Shown here one piece after another: positions 10,885 to 22,505 of a stretch of DNA of 64,000 bases. The notes under the pieces are model-generated. The model saw nothing but the letters and a program-made list of their open reading frames with translations. It was not told where the DNA came from and did no database searches. Origin of the DNA: Fusarium oxysporum f. sp. lycopersici 4287. Lineage: Eukaryota > Ascomycota > Sordariomycetes > Hypocreales > Nectriaceae. A program made the translations under genes and the position numbers. The stretch is taken from the NCBI RefSeq assembly GCF_000149955.1, contig NC_030991.1:3268114-3332113 (forward strand), in the 5' to 3' direction. How positions within the stretch are numbered: the stretch's first letter is position 1; each line of letters opens with the position of its first letter.

Positions 10885-12049
10885 CGTTTGCAATTGAGTG
10901 TTATCTCCTAAGATCAAGTGACTTATGAACAGTCTTTCGGATACAGATTGAAATCACTCAGCTCAGAATTGAACCACCCAGTGCCTATATACCGGAAATT
11001 GGCTTGATTGTTAAGGTCGTGGTGAAGATGTGATTAGAATTGATGGGGAAAGAGATTGTTGGACCGTGGGATTTACTTCGCGGTACACTTTTTATGACAC
11101 CAATCAGCATGAAATAAGCCACCCTAGCGGTCAATGGCCCGGTAACGCTCGATGTTACAGGGCAAAGAAGAGGACATGATATTGGATCCATTGATGTGAT
11201 ATCGGATACTTCGATGCTTTTCTATGACTTAGACAACACTGAGACAAGGCGGTGAGAAGGTGGGATAGGGTGTCTCCATAGTACAATTGTTTACGGTAGC
11301 ACTAAAATAGGCCCTGCTGCCATGACCACCCAGGCATGTCCCTTGACATCAACTGCTTGCGTTATGAGATGCTTCCAGATATCTGAATGACTTGTTTAAA
11401 TCTCATTCAATTCAAGCCCCTTTTTCGGCCTGATTCGCGGCCCAGCTGACCATGTCATGTTGCGCTAGGTTTCCTCAGTCATCCTCAAGTTGCTAAGCAC
11501 ATTGATGGACAGCTTATCGTGGCAGCTGAATTCTTACCCTATGGCTCCTTCAACAGCCAGGTACCCCTTCTGATACCCGGTGATGGACCCTGTTCCTGAG
11601 TCGCAAGCATCGACCTACACCTCAGGTTACATCCGCCCCTGAACAGCTGTGTGTTATCGTTTTTCACAGGGTATTTCTTAAGTGCTATCAAGGCTTGACG
11701 CCAAATTGGTATTGCATCGTTCATGCCATTATATAAAGATGCCAAGCTCAATACAGCAGAAGCTAGGCTGCTAGGCTATGATTTCCTGGAACAAAACAGC
11801 ATTTGGTCATACCAGATCTGAGAATTGCCAAAGACTATCTGCTTGACATAAGAATCACTTTACTCTCTACACGAACCTCCGCTTCGCACAACGGAAAGGC
11901 TAGCGATTGCGAGTATCAGTTCCAAATGATGTGATCCGAGAATGTATGTGGACTCACCAGCACTACCGCTCGAGTCTTAGTAGATACCCTGGCCTGAACT
12001 TTTGCACCGTTCCGGTCTTGAAAGAGTTTCGAAGAAAAGACTATATTTA
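10885..12049. other. Intergenic upstream of the GNAT gene
   Basis: About 1.1 kb without a supportable gene. I looked here for the missing GH3 catalytic barrel on the minus strand and found no matching motif. The region includes the GNAT gene promoter and the 3' flank of the next gene. Confidence 0.5.
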
Positions 12050-13286
12050 TCACCGGTTACCGCTGTCACTGCCTTCTTTAGAAGCGTCGTATAGATCCAG
12101 ACAGTCTCCGAGAACTACAAGTGCAAGTTAGCGGATCTGGCCAGACTCTCTGAATGGAGCAGTATTTGCTCACCAGCGGTTATTTGATCTTCCCATACTC
12201 CATATTGATAGTCCACCAGGCCATGGCGCTCGATACCGTCACATAGCCTTATTAGTTCGTTTCCCATCTTTTTAATCATGGCCTCTGGAACCAGATTTTG
12301 CGTTCTCCAAAGTTGTTGGGATGAAGTCATTAGGTCAATTTGGCGCTGGCCCAACCCGAGCCAAGCATGGTTGAAGTCGTTCCACAGCTGAATACGATCA
12401 GCATGGAGGTTGGTATCGTCAAGATTAAGACCTGGGCACGCACAGTAGTCAGCTCTGGCTTTCTTCTGTTCCCCTCTACGATTACATAGACAGTGTAATA
12501 CATGCCTAGATCTGCGACCTGAGACAAGAGCCAGCTAGTGAGACTAAGCAATGTCTCAGATGCACTCTCGAGAGATCCATTTACTATCTCCTGAAATATG
12601 CTAGCCAGCTGCCTCTGGTAACTGACCCATTCCTCCTCGAGGGCGCCTTCCGCATAGTCATGATCTTCTGTCATTGAAACATCGGCGGTTTTTGTTGCCT
12701 GTGGCATTACGCTTTCACTGGACATGCTGTTGCTCGCATAATTCATAGCATTGCTTTGCTGATACACATTCGCGGATCCGCTTGAGCCCTGCGCCGGTTG
12801 CTGTGGACTCGGACCAGCTGAGGCCCCAGTCTCAGACCCAAAGTAGCGGGAGGCGATATCTGGTGGCATCATTTGCATAGCTGCAGGTTGCCGCGAGCTG
12901 AATTGCTGCGCATCGTAAACTGTTTTTTGCGTACTTGGTTGGCCAACGTTATACATCGCCGTAGCTGCAGTACTGTAGTCGCCAAAGCCTTGCGTTCGGC
13001 GGGAGTCGTGGCCGTACTCGGAGCCATAAGCTATAGCTGTGCCAGGCATATTTGCCGTCGAGAATGATGCACTAGGATCTGAATAGTAGCTATTGTAGTT
13101 ACCATGAGACCCCATGCCTCGCCCTGACGATGAAGGGCCAGCAAGAGATGCAGGGCGATACCTGTCGTTGGAAATTCCAGCGAGCGAACGGCGCTGTTGT
13201 GACGGATCGTTGAGTGAGTATCTTTGATTGGGGTTCGAATGGACCGGCGGTTCATTCTGCCTCCTCATACGGTTCGAATCGTCCAT
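12050..13286 (-). CDS. Conserved hypothetical protein, Q/S/Y-rich N-terminus (3 exons, one GC-AG intron)
   Basis: The model is exons 13286-12506, 12431-12174 and 12114-12050, totalling 367 residues. The first ~200 residues are Ser/Gln/Tyr/Gly-rich and probably disordered. From about residue 205 a helical domain begins (EEEWVSYQRQLASIFQEIV), runs through SLTSWLLSQVADLG, and continues into DDTNLHADRIQLWNDFNHAW. Joining these parts needs intron 12432-12505 with a GC donor (CTAG|GCATGT) and acceptor CCCAG. Intron 12115-12173 is canonical (GTGAGC, CTAAC branch, TTGTAG) and gives the end VLGDCLDLYDASKEGSD. Both junctions preserve phase, which supports the model. Members of this type are conserved in ascomycetes, but I know no function. 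Confidence 0.75.
12432..12505 (-). other. GC-AG intron
   Basis: A 74-bp intron with donor GCATGT instead of GT and acceptor CCCAG. A GT two bases further in (GTATTA) would put the following exon out of frame. The GC donor joins the helical domain without a stop, matching the minor GC-AG class known in fungi. Confidence 0.65.
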
Positions 13287-16200
13287 GCCCCAAGGACCTG
13301 TGATAACACACGGCCCTGCTGTTGTTCTAGGCTGATGGGTGGTTCGTAATGTTGGTGACTATAAGGCAGCCAGTTTCGATGCCCCGGAATAGTTGAACAA
13401 CAAGCAGTGCGGTATCGTTTGAAGTAGTCTGCGTATCGATAAAGTTAAAAACTAACGAACAAGTTGGGAGATGTTTGGCCTTATTGAAGTCATGCCAATG
13501 TTGTCGAATCGCCAAAGACACTGACAGCCTCAGCAGCGAGTTGGATCATAATATATAAAGTTTAGGAAGAGGTGACCGAGAACTGCATATAGGTCCAGAA
13601 ACTCTTGCTCAAGGACTTTACGGACCAGCGCTGACTGTAAGCAGGCTACCATATGGTCGCTTTGCTTTCAACTTCTTGGTCTCCAGACCAACAATGCAGC
13701 CTCGCTCCTACGTGTTCAATCGCCCACACATCATGCCATGGCTATGCAGAATAGGCTCTCAAAGAAGATATCGCTAGGCTTTTTTATTTAGTATCTATCC
13801 TTCGTTACTCATGTAATCACAAACAAGGGCCCGGCACCTTACCTATGGACGTAGAGAATGCTGGCAATGATGCTTGAAATGTCGCGCATTGGGCTCTGTT
13901 AGAGCGCTGGATTTGGCCTCCAGCTGTGGATCCACCAGCCAGCCCCGCAAACACAGATGCCACGTTTATTAATAGAACCCAATCTGAAGAGGACATTTTA
14001 GGGCCACGCCTGGTTACATTGTCTCGCGCTGTTTGTGTGCATCGTGCCCTGCTAGCAGACGGGTAACTCTATCATGCGTGGTTCCTTGCAGAAGCGCTTA
14101 CAGCATGGACAGCCAGTTGATGTACTGCACTAACCCCGCCAGGCGCTACGTCTTCGCTTCTCCATTGTTCACTACACAAGAACAGCGGGGTCCAGACCCA
14201 CGTCATTAACCCCTCCGAAGTCATTTGTGACATGAGTCAAACTGCAGGAACACCGTTTGATGCATGACAAGATCAGCCAAACTATGCATCTAATCCACAC
14301 CTCCTTTATTGACCTCAGTGTAGTTGTCTTCAGAAATGACAAGAAATGTAGGGTAAGCAAGCCAAGTGGCCCTCCTGACGGAATGATGCTTCCCCGAACA
14401 GAGTCATCGATGCGTCTTCCTTGATAAGCGATGTTCCAAGGTTCTCGCTGTCAACTTATCTCATGGCCTCGGTTGCATTTTGCTGGTGGAGGGGTAAGCT
14501 TGGGAGAGAATTGGCAGGGCTAGCTACAATTTCTTCTGTGTATCTCTACCGCTTCATGATTGGGTAGTTGCGGCAACGCTTGCTTGGGCTTCATTACTTT
14601 TTGAGCGGCAATCAGAATGTGATGAAAAGACAATTGAGCATCCCGTCATTGCTTGCACCGAGTTCTGTCGTTCGCAATGCGCAGTTACGCGTGAGTGCGG
14701 GGCACCCACAAACACCTAAAAGGGTAGGTGGGGGTTCTAGCAAAAGCAACAGGGGCGGAATTGACGTCGTTCTACCCGAATCCGGCCATCAGTCGAAGGA
14801 TCGGTCGGTCATCCCGGCAGCCGAGGTGCCACCCAGCGGCGACGGATGGGTCGACCGCTTCCCCGATGGACTTTCCTACCTCTCAAAACAGATTGAGCGG
14901 AGCGCCACTGCTGACAACGCTCACATGCACGGGTCAATTGGCCGCTGCATCCACAATGAACGGAGCAGCATCCCCTAAAGTGTATTGTGGAGCCCCCGGC
15001 GTACCGCGTACCGTGCTTCTAAGTCGTGTAAGCGGGTGAACTGAGCTCACGAAAGTTAGTCGGGGTACTGATATACCACCATAAGAGACCAGGAACACGA
15101 TCATGATTTAGATGGAGACGCAGAAGCGGAAACTAGCACTCCCTTGTCTGGCATTACGTGGAAGCTCAGGTGGTTCAGGGGCCTTGCTGGTTGGACATGA
15201 CACTCCTTATGGGAAAACGTCATGACTTGACAGTAATCCACAACAGAGTAACGGAAATACTTGTGATGTATCTAATCCTTTCCCGAAAGACTCCCTCCGT
15301 GGCTCTTGAAATGACCAGGCAGGCACCAGTGAGAATTGGAAGACTACAAAGAGTATCACCAACGAGGGGGAACCTGGAGAGCGGGCAGTATTGTGGGCAA
15401 GTTGTGCGATATGCTGCTCTTGTATGTATTGGAACTAGACAATTACTTAGTATCTTGAGTATCAAGAGTCCAGCTTATTATTTCACCATGAAATATCACG
15501 GATTGTTGATGTGGGATGACTATATCATTCGTCTTGGCTGGCACAACAGTCAAGGTCCCCAGACTCCCAACGGTTCATTGCAAAAGGCAAGACGTATACT
15601 TCAGTACTAGCCTTGTCGTTCCATTCATCCAAGCATCCATGGTCTAGTGCTACCGCGCGTCGCTTTCCCCTACTCCTTGACCCGAGATTATGTTTGCTTG
15701 TTCTCTTCCTCTCCTCCTTCCTTTCCGTGGCACCTCATCCGGCATCGACGCCCCCTTTCCGTTATCACCGCCTTTTGCTCGATCCTCGTTCCTAGCCATT
15801 CTAATTCACGGTCCNNNNNNNNNNNNNNNNNNNNNNNNNNNNNNNNNNNNNNNNNNNNNNNNNNNNNNNNNNNNNNNNNNNNNNNNNNNNNNNNNNNNNN
15901 NNNNNNNNNNNNNNGTGGATTTGTCAACACTGCCGCTCTGGTCCTCATTGGATGATCTGGGAATGCACATATTGCAAGCTGCATCTATGCCGGCCTTGCT
16001 CGCAGTCTTCTTGAGACTGTGTAGAAAGCTCCTCGGTCAAGTCAGTGCATGTCATTCACACACGGACTGGTTGTGACTTCAATGTGTTTTGCTGTGCGAT
16101 TCTGTCATGCCTTGGCGGTTGGGGCCGACCTGACGGACATGGGGTCAAGATCAATGTAATTAGACAGACGGCTTGTCCATTTTGAGGAGGCTGACATGTT

Positions 16201-16383
16201 ATATGAATAGAGAGAACAAATATTCAGGCCTCATTCTAAGTATAGTAGCGCGAAATTACCTTGATAAAAAAGAAGAAGAAAAATAGCAAGTGCCATTCGA
16301 TGACCCCCGATTTGTTCCAAATTTGGTCGACACAGAAGTCGCCCTTCCTTTGGAGCAATGGCACTCCTTCGTAATCTAATTAA
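13287..16383. other. Long intergenic region with an assembly gap
   Basis: About 3.1 kb lies between two minus-strand genes. Short open frames (for example 14568-14978 and 15158-15610) show no domain, no splice-supported extension and unremarkable composition. I see no tRNA, rRNA or transposon signature in the visible sequence. The run of 100 N at 15815-15914 prevents a full reading. Confidence 0.5.
15815..15914. other. Assembly gap, 100 N
   Basis: Exactly 100 N, the usual placeholder for a scaffold gap of unknown size. Real distance across it cannot be inferred. Confidence 0.98.
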
Positions 16384-19300
16384 TCATTTCCAAAACGCCA
16401 TGTCATGATGATGATTACGATACGACTTTAATGAGTCCTCCGGACTGATCTCCAAGTCACGATAGGAAATATTCATCGGCCAACGATGGGGCATAGATCG
16501 TGGGTGCCCTTGATCGCCCATCTGATGGGGTGTCTGAGGCGGCGCGGGCATGGGAACAGGTCTTGGAGTATGGTAGCCAGGTGCGCTTGTGCCGCTCGAG
16601 AAGCTCGAGTTGGTCCTCAGATCGTAGCTGAAAAAGATCTCTCTGTAGGCCTTCAAGGATGTGCATGTCTGTTCGAAGTGCGCTCGTTGCCGTTGCCGAC
16701 TGTCGCAAAAACTGGATCGTCTTGTGGAACAGTGTTCGGAGTAGTTCCTCATCTACGTAGGTGTGAAGGATTGGGTCACGGAATGCAGCGGACAGAATCA
16801 ACAGGTTGCCCCATTGCCTAGAGCGTGGTTAGTTTCAGGTGCATCAGTTGAAGATGAAAGACTTACGCGTGAGCTGTGCCAAAAATATTGGTGATGATCG
16901 GCCTCCTATCTCCCAGACCGTGGAAAGCACGGGTGCTTTCAATGAGCGCTTTAATACCCTTCTTAGCCAATTCAACGACTTGAGGATCGACATCGCCATG
17001 CGTTCTGGCCTTGGGATGAATAACAGGTGCTGTGATGTCCTGTCGAAATTCGGAGCTGACGCTGGGAAAGTTGGGGCTCGATGCATGATTCTTAATTGAG
17101 TGCGAGAACTGCAGAATTTGTCGGATGAATGGGCGATAAGTGATCACCTGAGCTCCCCAGTACTTTGCCCGCAGTCTTGCTGCCAGAATATCATCTGCAG
17201 GGGGATCATCCTCTCTGAATGCAAAGCTGGGGGCAACCCAATGCATACCCGAGACAGCATCAGACACGACACCGACATTGCGGAACTTATCTTTGCCAGG
17301 TTTGGCCGGATCTTCAGGAGCGTAAAACATTCGGTGGATGCTGTTGAGGTGGGTACGCAAGTATAGCTGACCTGGGTAGCTGTCCAAGATGCGCTGGTTG
17401 AAACCTTCCAAGAGACTCATGTTAGGGTGCGGCATGTCATCTTCATACGAGAGCAGTCCTGATGGGGGAAGTTGCATCTCTGCAATGAGATCACTCTCGA
17501 GCTGCAGGCAAGTCCAGAACGTGAGAGCAAGTTGGTTATACTTGGTTTCCTGGATGAACTCGCTGTTACGCTTGATTCGTCGCATTTTGTCCAAGCTCCT
17601 GCAATATTGTCAGCCACTCCTGATCTGTGTTCTACTAAAACTCACAACACTTACGGTCTCATGATGACTTGAAGCTTGTGGCTGGCCCTGTGGATGAAAG
17701 CAAAGCTCTCCATTGGTCTGCCCAGCTGGCCATGATACAGCCCGGCAAAGATGTTAGCGTACACATTTTTCATGTTGTTGTACGCGCCGGCGTGGTTGCC
17801 AAGGATATCCGTAGCATATGCAAAGTACTCCAGGCCAGGAATTACCTCATAGTTCTTCTTAAGACTGTAGCCAGAGCGGAAAGCATCTGTGCCATGGATA
17901 GAGGATCGACGACTATGAATGTTCCGGTCTTGCTCTTTAGGTGATGGCAAACCTGATGAATGGGAATGAGATGAGTACACTAGAAGGGAGCCTTGATTGG
18001 GCGGAGGTGGAATGGCTCCATTGCGGAGGGCAGGGCTTCCATGGGGAAGAGGCTCTGTAAGNNNNNNNNNNNNNNNNNNNNNNNNNNNNNNNNNNNNNNN
18101 NNNNNNNNNNNNNNNNNNNNNNNNNNNNNNNNNNNNNNNNNNNNNNNNNNNNNNNNNNNNNNNNNNNNNNNNNNNNNNNNNNNNNNNNNNNNNNNNNNNN
18201 NNNNNNNNNNNNNNNNNNNNNNNNNNNNNNNNNNNNNNNNNNNNNNNNNNNNNNNNNNNNNNNNNNNNNNNNNNNNNNNNNNNNNNNNNNNNNNNNNNNN
18301 NNNNNNNNNNNNNNNNNNNNNNNNNNNNNNNNNNNNNNNNNNNNNNNNNNNNNNNNNNNNNNNNNNNNNNNNNNNNNNNNNNNNNNNNNNNNNNNNNNNN
18401 NNNNNNNNNNNNNNNNNNNNNNNNNNNNNNNNNNNNNNNNNNNNNNNNNNNNNNNNNNNNNNNNNNNNNNNNNNNNNNNNNNNNNNNNNNNNNNNNNNAG
18501 GATTGCCATCAACCAAAACACCTCCCTTGTATTCCACTTGGTCTGGAGGACTCAGTCCACCGAGCTGGCCCCAATCAGCTGCGGGCGAAGGAGATGCCAT
18601 ATCGGATAAATCGTCGGCCACATCCAAGTTGCCATGGTCGGTTGGTTCTCTAACATGTTGTGAAGGGTGGGAATCTTCACCTCGACCATACAATATCAGA
18701 ACGCCTCTGTTCTGTTCTTGGCTGATGGGATATTCGCTAATGTATCGAACACCTTCGCGCTCAACGTGATGTTTTGTAAGCTCCCGAATGGAAGGCCATT
18801 CCAACAGCAGGCCTGCCAGAGTCGTATGGTTGATTGGAATCGCGGGCTCACCAGGGGGAACGGGTGGGCCTGGCTCTACCTCCATCTCTTCCTCAGCCAT
18901 CATGCGCAGTGGCATAGGCTCTGAGGACGGGTGATCGCGATGGGCGTCATTGTAGCATCGAACTGCAGAAGCGCCTTTGTCAAAGTAAGGCGATGTTGGC
19001 GGCCGCGTGCACTCACCCCCCACTGGCGATCCAGCCTTGGCAGCTGATGTCGCAATATCCTTAGGCACGTGGGACTCCGTCTTGTTCAATCTCTGATTTG
19101 CTGGCTCCAGTTGGGATATAATCGAGTCAAGCGAAGTCTGAGCAGAACTGGGGCCTTGTACAATGTCGGCTTGAGCCTGATCCATCCTGTTAAACGTATT
19201 AGAGTTTTCCTTCAAAGTCAATGAGGATTTCCGCGAGACATACAGTTTTGGTCTGTGTTCGCTGTATATGCAATTCGCCCTCATTCTTTTGCATCTCTCA

Positions 19301-20030
19301 CATGGCACCACGCCGTCGCACCTGACCTTCAGCTGTCGGCACCTGTTGCATGCCTGTCTCCAGTTAGAACTTGCTCGCTTCCACTCCCAAGACGCTCATA
19401 CCTGACTAACTCGCTTCCTTTTCTTTCTTGCCGACGGATGCCCACCAGACAAGGGTTCAAAGGTGTTTAGGGAACAATCTTGAAGCTGCTCGCGGGACGT
19501 CTGACGGGTTACGGAAGTAGGCGCGCTATAGACATCCGGGGTTGGGGGCATAGAAGGCGCGTCTTCGTAATTCATGTGTTGCGGTGTATTATCTGGGTAT
19601 GCGCCGGGCACAGCAGGAGTTAGGAGCGAGGGAGCTGGCAGATGTGTTGAAGACGTTCCTTCTGGCACATGGCCCGTTGATTTGGGTCGACATCCATCCT
19701 CGGTAGTATCTCGTTGTATAGGAGGATCTCTTGAGCCGCACGGAGGACGTTGCTGTTGGTACTGCCGTAGCAAATACTGATATTGTGGCGGGTTTTGGGG
19801 CTGCTGTTGCTGTCGGAGATGAACTAGAACGGGAGGGTAAGTATCGAGTTCACGATAGTGGCGATCGGGATTGCCATGTAGTTGCGCAGGTGCGGCGTGG
19901 GAGCATTTCGGCAGAGCTGATGACAACGTTAGACAGACCAAGGCGGGCAATGCTGAGGAGACCTAGAAGGGAGAAAAGAAGGGGTTTGTAAGACAGTACC
20001 AGTTGGAAATGAATATTGGATGTTGGCCAT
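16384..20030 (-). CDS. Zn(II)2Cys6 transcription factor (6 exons, gap and frame slip)
   Basis: Exons run 20030-20000, 19916-19402, 19353-19244, 19186-17655 (interrupted by N 18062-18498), 17598-16867 and 16817-16384. The protein starts MANIQYSFPTA and has a Gln/Pro-rich N-terminus. Exon 3 carries a complete binuclear zinc cluster spaced C-x2-C-x6-C-x5-C-x2-C-x6-C (CNRCRQLKVRC...CERCKRMRANC), preceded by KKRKR, a likely nuclear signal. The C-terminal two thirds is helical regulatory domain (for example NYEVIPGLEYFAYATDILG and LRAKYWGAQVITYRPFIRQI). Introns are 44-83 bp class with GTAAGT/GTATGT donors and CTAAC branches. In exon 6 the frame must shift by one base at the A5 run 16631-16635 to reach FSYDLRTNSSFSSGTSAPG and the stop at 16384. 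This could be an assembly error or a real mutation. The target genes are unknown. Confidence 0.85.
18062..18498. other. Assembly gap, 437 N, inside the Zn2Cys6 gene
   Basis: A sized gap falling within exon 4. Frames on its two sides differ: before the gap the protein ends ...GGVLVDGNP, and after it resumes as TEPLPHGSPALRNGAIP in another register. The gap length is therefore approximate, or an intron lies inside. Confidence 0.97.
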
Positions 20031-21050
20031 TTCGAAATCAGGCTGAGAACTTGTGGAATTTGGAGAGGTGCTGCGTCATGCGAGCCACCCGGCTGCCTTG
20101 TCAGGCTGCACAGCATTTTAAGTCAATGTCCTTGCTTTGTATTAGACCGGGGAAACCGGAGGGACGGGATTGACCCCTCGTTTGCAGAAATTACGTACAT
20201 TCTGCTATCAAGGGGATGATGTTGATTTTCCTTTCTGCATCCATGGAGGGTAGCATGGCCGCGTGCTGTTGGTTGCTTGTCCGAATCCATATTCGCGCAC
20301 TTCTGCCCCATAAGGCAAGGCGACGTCTCAGAACCCACAAAGCGTGGGGTGTGCCGTTCGTGCCTCGAATGCCATTTCAGCTCCAAGCTTGGACCCGCGC
20401 GACAGGGGTCTTTGATAGTGTCTCGCCACACCCTGTTTGTGCGGACGGTCTTCTACAATACATAACCAGGATGCTGAACAAGGTTGGCGCACGGGGCTGT
20501 TAGCGGCATGGTGTTGCCTCCAGGTCGTCATGTATACAGTGTCATCTATCAACGGTAATGCCCCCCTTGTCCCTGACATATTTCGCTAGCGGGCATTTGT
20601 CATTAGCAGGTGTTCATCGCGATAACAACCGACGCTGGGCCTGTAGGCGGGCGGCGGGGTACAGACAAAACGCACTAGCCGATTTCGATTGAGCAACATC
20701 GCAGACGTTTGTGTAGACGTTATCTCCAAGGGATCAAGACATGAATCCAGCCAGCACGAGTAATGACATACGTAGCATCTTCGGCGATGTGTGTACTTCG
20801 ATACACGTTGCAGTGAAAGGTATATTACTTAATACCACCGCATCAAGTTAATAGAATCAAAAGAAGCTAGATCTTGGAAGTCGGAACTAGTATCTTCTGT
20901 ATGAACTCATAAAAATAAGAACAGCGTCTATGGCGGTAATCTGTGCTAACTACACAACCAACTGCCCAGGTCCATCCGGGTATTTTCTCATCTCAACATT
21001 CTCCAAGTCTCGATCCTTACACCAGATTCCTGAAGCTTCTCCGTCGAAGT
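20031..21050. other. Intergenic, promoter of the Zn2Cys6 gene
   Basis: One kilobase between two minus-strand genes. Short open frames (20216-20503, 20930-21244) have no recognisable content. No repeat was seen. Confidence 0.5.
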
Positions 21051-22232
21051 TCAGCTCCAATGGCTCCTCCACCGCTTGCCGCAATGAGAGCAATCAGTCT
21101 CGGTTTCCACCTCAGTCTTCATTACTTTGTACAATTCGTTGTGATCCTTCAACTGCTTCTTCAACTGGCCCATTTTTAAAACTTTGCAGACAGCTTCCAG
21201 TGCCTTGTCACGTTTCCCAGAGGCTGGTGCAAGGCACAAAATGAGAGTCTCCAGTAGGGGCTGTATGTCCGCGGGCGCAAGTCTTTGGAAGTAATCCACT
21301 TCGGTCTGTATAAGATCCAGGATGACATCCAGACAATTTTCTGTGGTGTAGTTTATTCCAGGAACTATGCCACCTTTCAAAGTGTATGTAGTATGCAGAC
21401 AACCTGGCCCAAGGTAGATTGCCCTGTCTGTAGTCTGGACACACACTTTGCCATCCTCCAGCTCCTCTACTGAGTCCCGGAAGATATTTCGGGAATTTCG
21501 ATATTTTTTCCAAACGGCGAGGTTGTGCTCAGTTGGAGGGTATAGTGCCCAGATTTTGACGCATCCCAACCCAAGAGCTGTTACAACATGATTGCCTTGG
21601 TCTACTCACCAGATCAGCCATTCAGTCATAACCAATTTTTAAGATCAGCTTTCCTACTCACCAATATGCAAGTCCGTCAAAGTGCCTGGGGGTGTTATGT
21701 TGCAAGTACTTTGCATTCCTGATTTAGTTAACTCATCATCAAGAAAAGTAGGCCTCTTTACCCATTGTCCGCAACCAATATTCATTGCATACTTCGCATT
21801 GGCCGGGTCAGGCCTGTAAAGCTGGTGCACAACATCTGCCAACATAGGAGGATTTTCTGGAGCCTCCGGTTTATTGACAGAGTAAACTTTCGTCTTGTAT
21901 ATATTGAAGTCGTCCAAAGCGTTATTGAAAATTTGTTCATCAGTAATCGCTGCATTCCGGCACTGGTTTGCGGGGAACAAATAAGGACCATTATAGGCAT
22001 ATGGTATCCTGTCTTTAATCTCCAGGGTTGAGAGGCCACCTGCTTTCATGATCGCTTGCTTGAATGGAGCTGCCATCTGGTGATGACTAGGGTCTGCAAG
22101 GAAGTTCGCAACTAATCTGTGCATCTCGAAGACCTCCTCTTCTTTGTGGCTTTTGTCGTGCGTCCCGACATGTCTCTTGAAGTGGCCTTTCACCGTCTTC
22201 ATGCAAAAGAAGCATTCAGATCCGGATGGCAT
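21051..22232 (-). CDS. JmjC-type (cupin-fold, Fe(II)/2-oxoglutarate) protein with C2H2-like finger, 2 exons
   Basis: Exon 1 runs 22232-21662 from the first in-frame ATG and exon 2 runs 21601-21051, giving 373 residues. Near the N-terminus a C2H2-like finger is visible (CFFC then HFKRHVGTH, spacing C-x2-C-x10-H-x3-H). The JmjC signature is PPGTLTDLH-I-D: the Asp of the HxD iron motif is created exactly at the splice junction (H189, D191). GNHVVTALGLGCVKIWALYPPT follows, and the distal His is in GPGCLHTTYTLKGG (H260), so the metal triad is complete. Intron 21602-21661 has donor GTGAGT and acceptor GAGTAG; the alternative acceptor at TAACAG would delete the Asp. JmjC proteins hydroxylate or demethylate proteins; the substrate here is unknown. 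Upstream of ATG 22232 the frame stays open through a 12-bp minisatellite, so the true start may be in an unrecognised exon. Confidence 0.75.
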
Positions 22233-22308
22233 GCTGAGTTTTGGGGGCAGGAAAGCAAGTATGGCTAGTAGATCGCCGTTATGGATGGTGAATAGGTCTT
22301 GGAATGAC

Positions 22309-22500
22309 TGGCAAAAGGGCTGGCAAAAGGGCTGGCAAGCGGACTGGCAAACGGGCTGGCAAATGGACTGGCAAACGGGCTGGCAAATGGACTGGCAAAC
22401 GGGCTGGCAAATGGACTGGCAAACGGGCTGGCAAATGGACTGGCAAACGGGCTGGCAAATGGACTGGCAAATGGACTGACAAATGGACTGGCAAAGAAGA
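22309..22500. repeat. 12-bp minisatellite (~16 units, 24-bp higher order)
   Basis: The unit TGGCAAAYGGRC is repeated about 16 times. Two variants, one ending in GGGC and one in GGAC, alternate to give a 24-bp super-unit through most of the array. The period is a multiple of three and contains no stop in any frame. On the minus strand the frame continuous with the JmjC protein would read alternating CQSI/CQPV. The units at the left edge (AAAAGGGC) and right edge (TGACAAAT) are more diverged. Confidence 0.95.
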
Positions 22501-22505
22501 AGCAA

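Noticed and set aside
14568..15610. Possible genes in the long intergenic region before the first gap
   Set aside because: The frames overlap in several registers, have no recognisable motif and no consistent splice structure.
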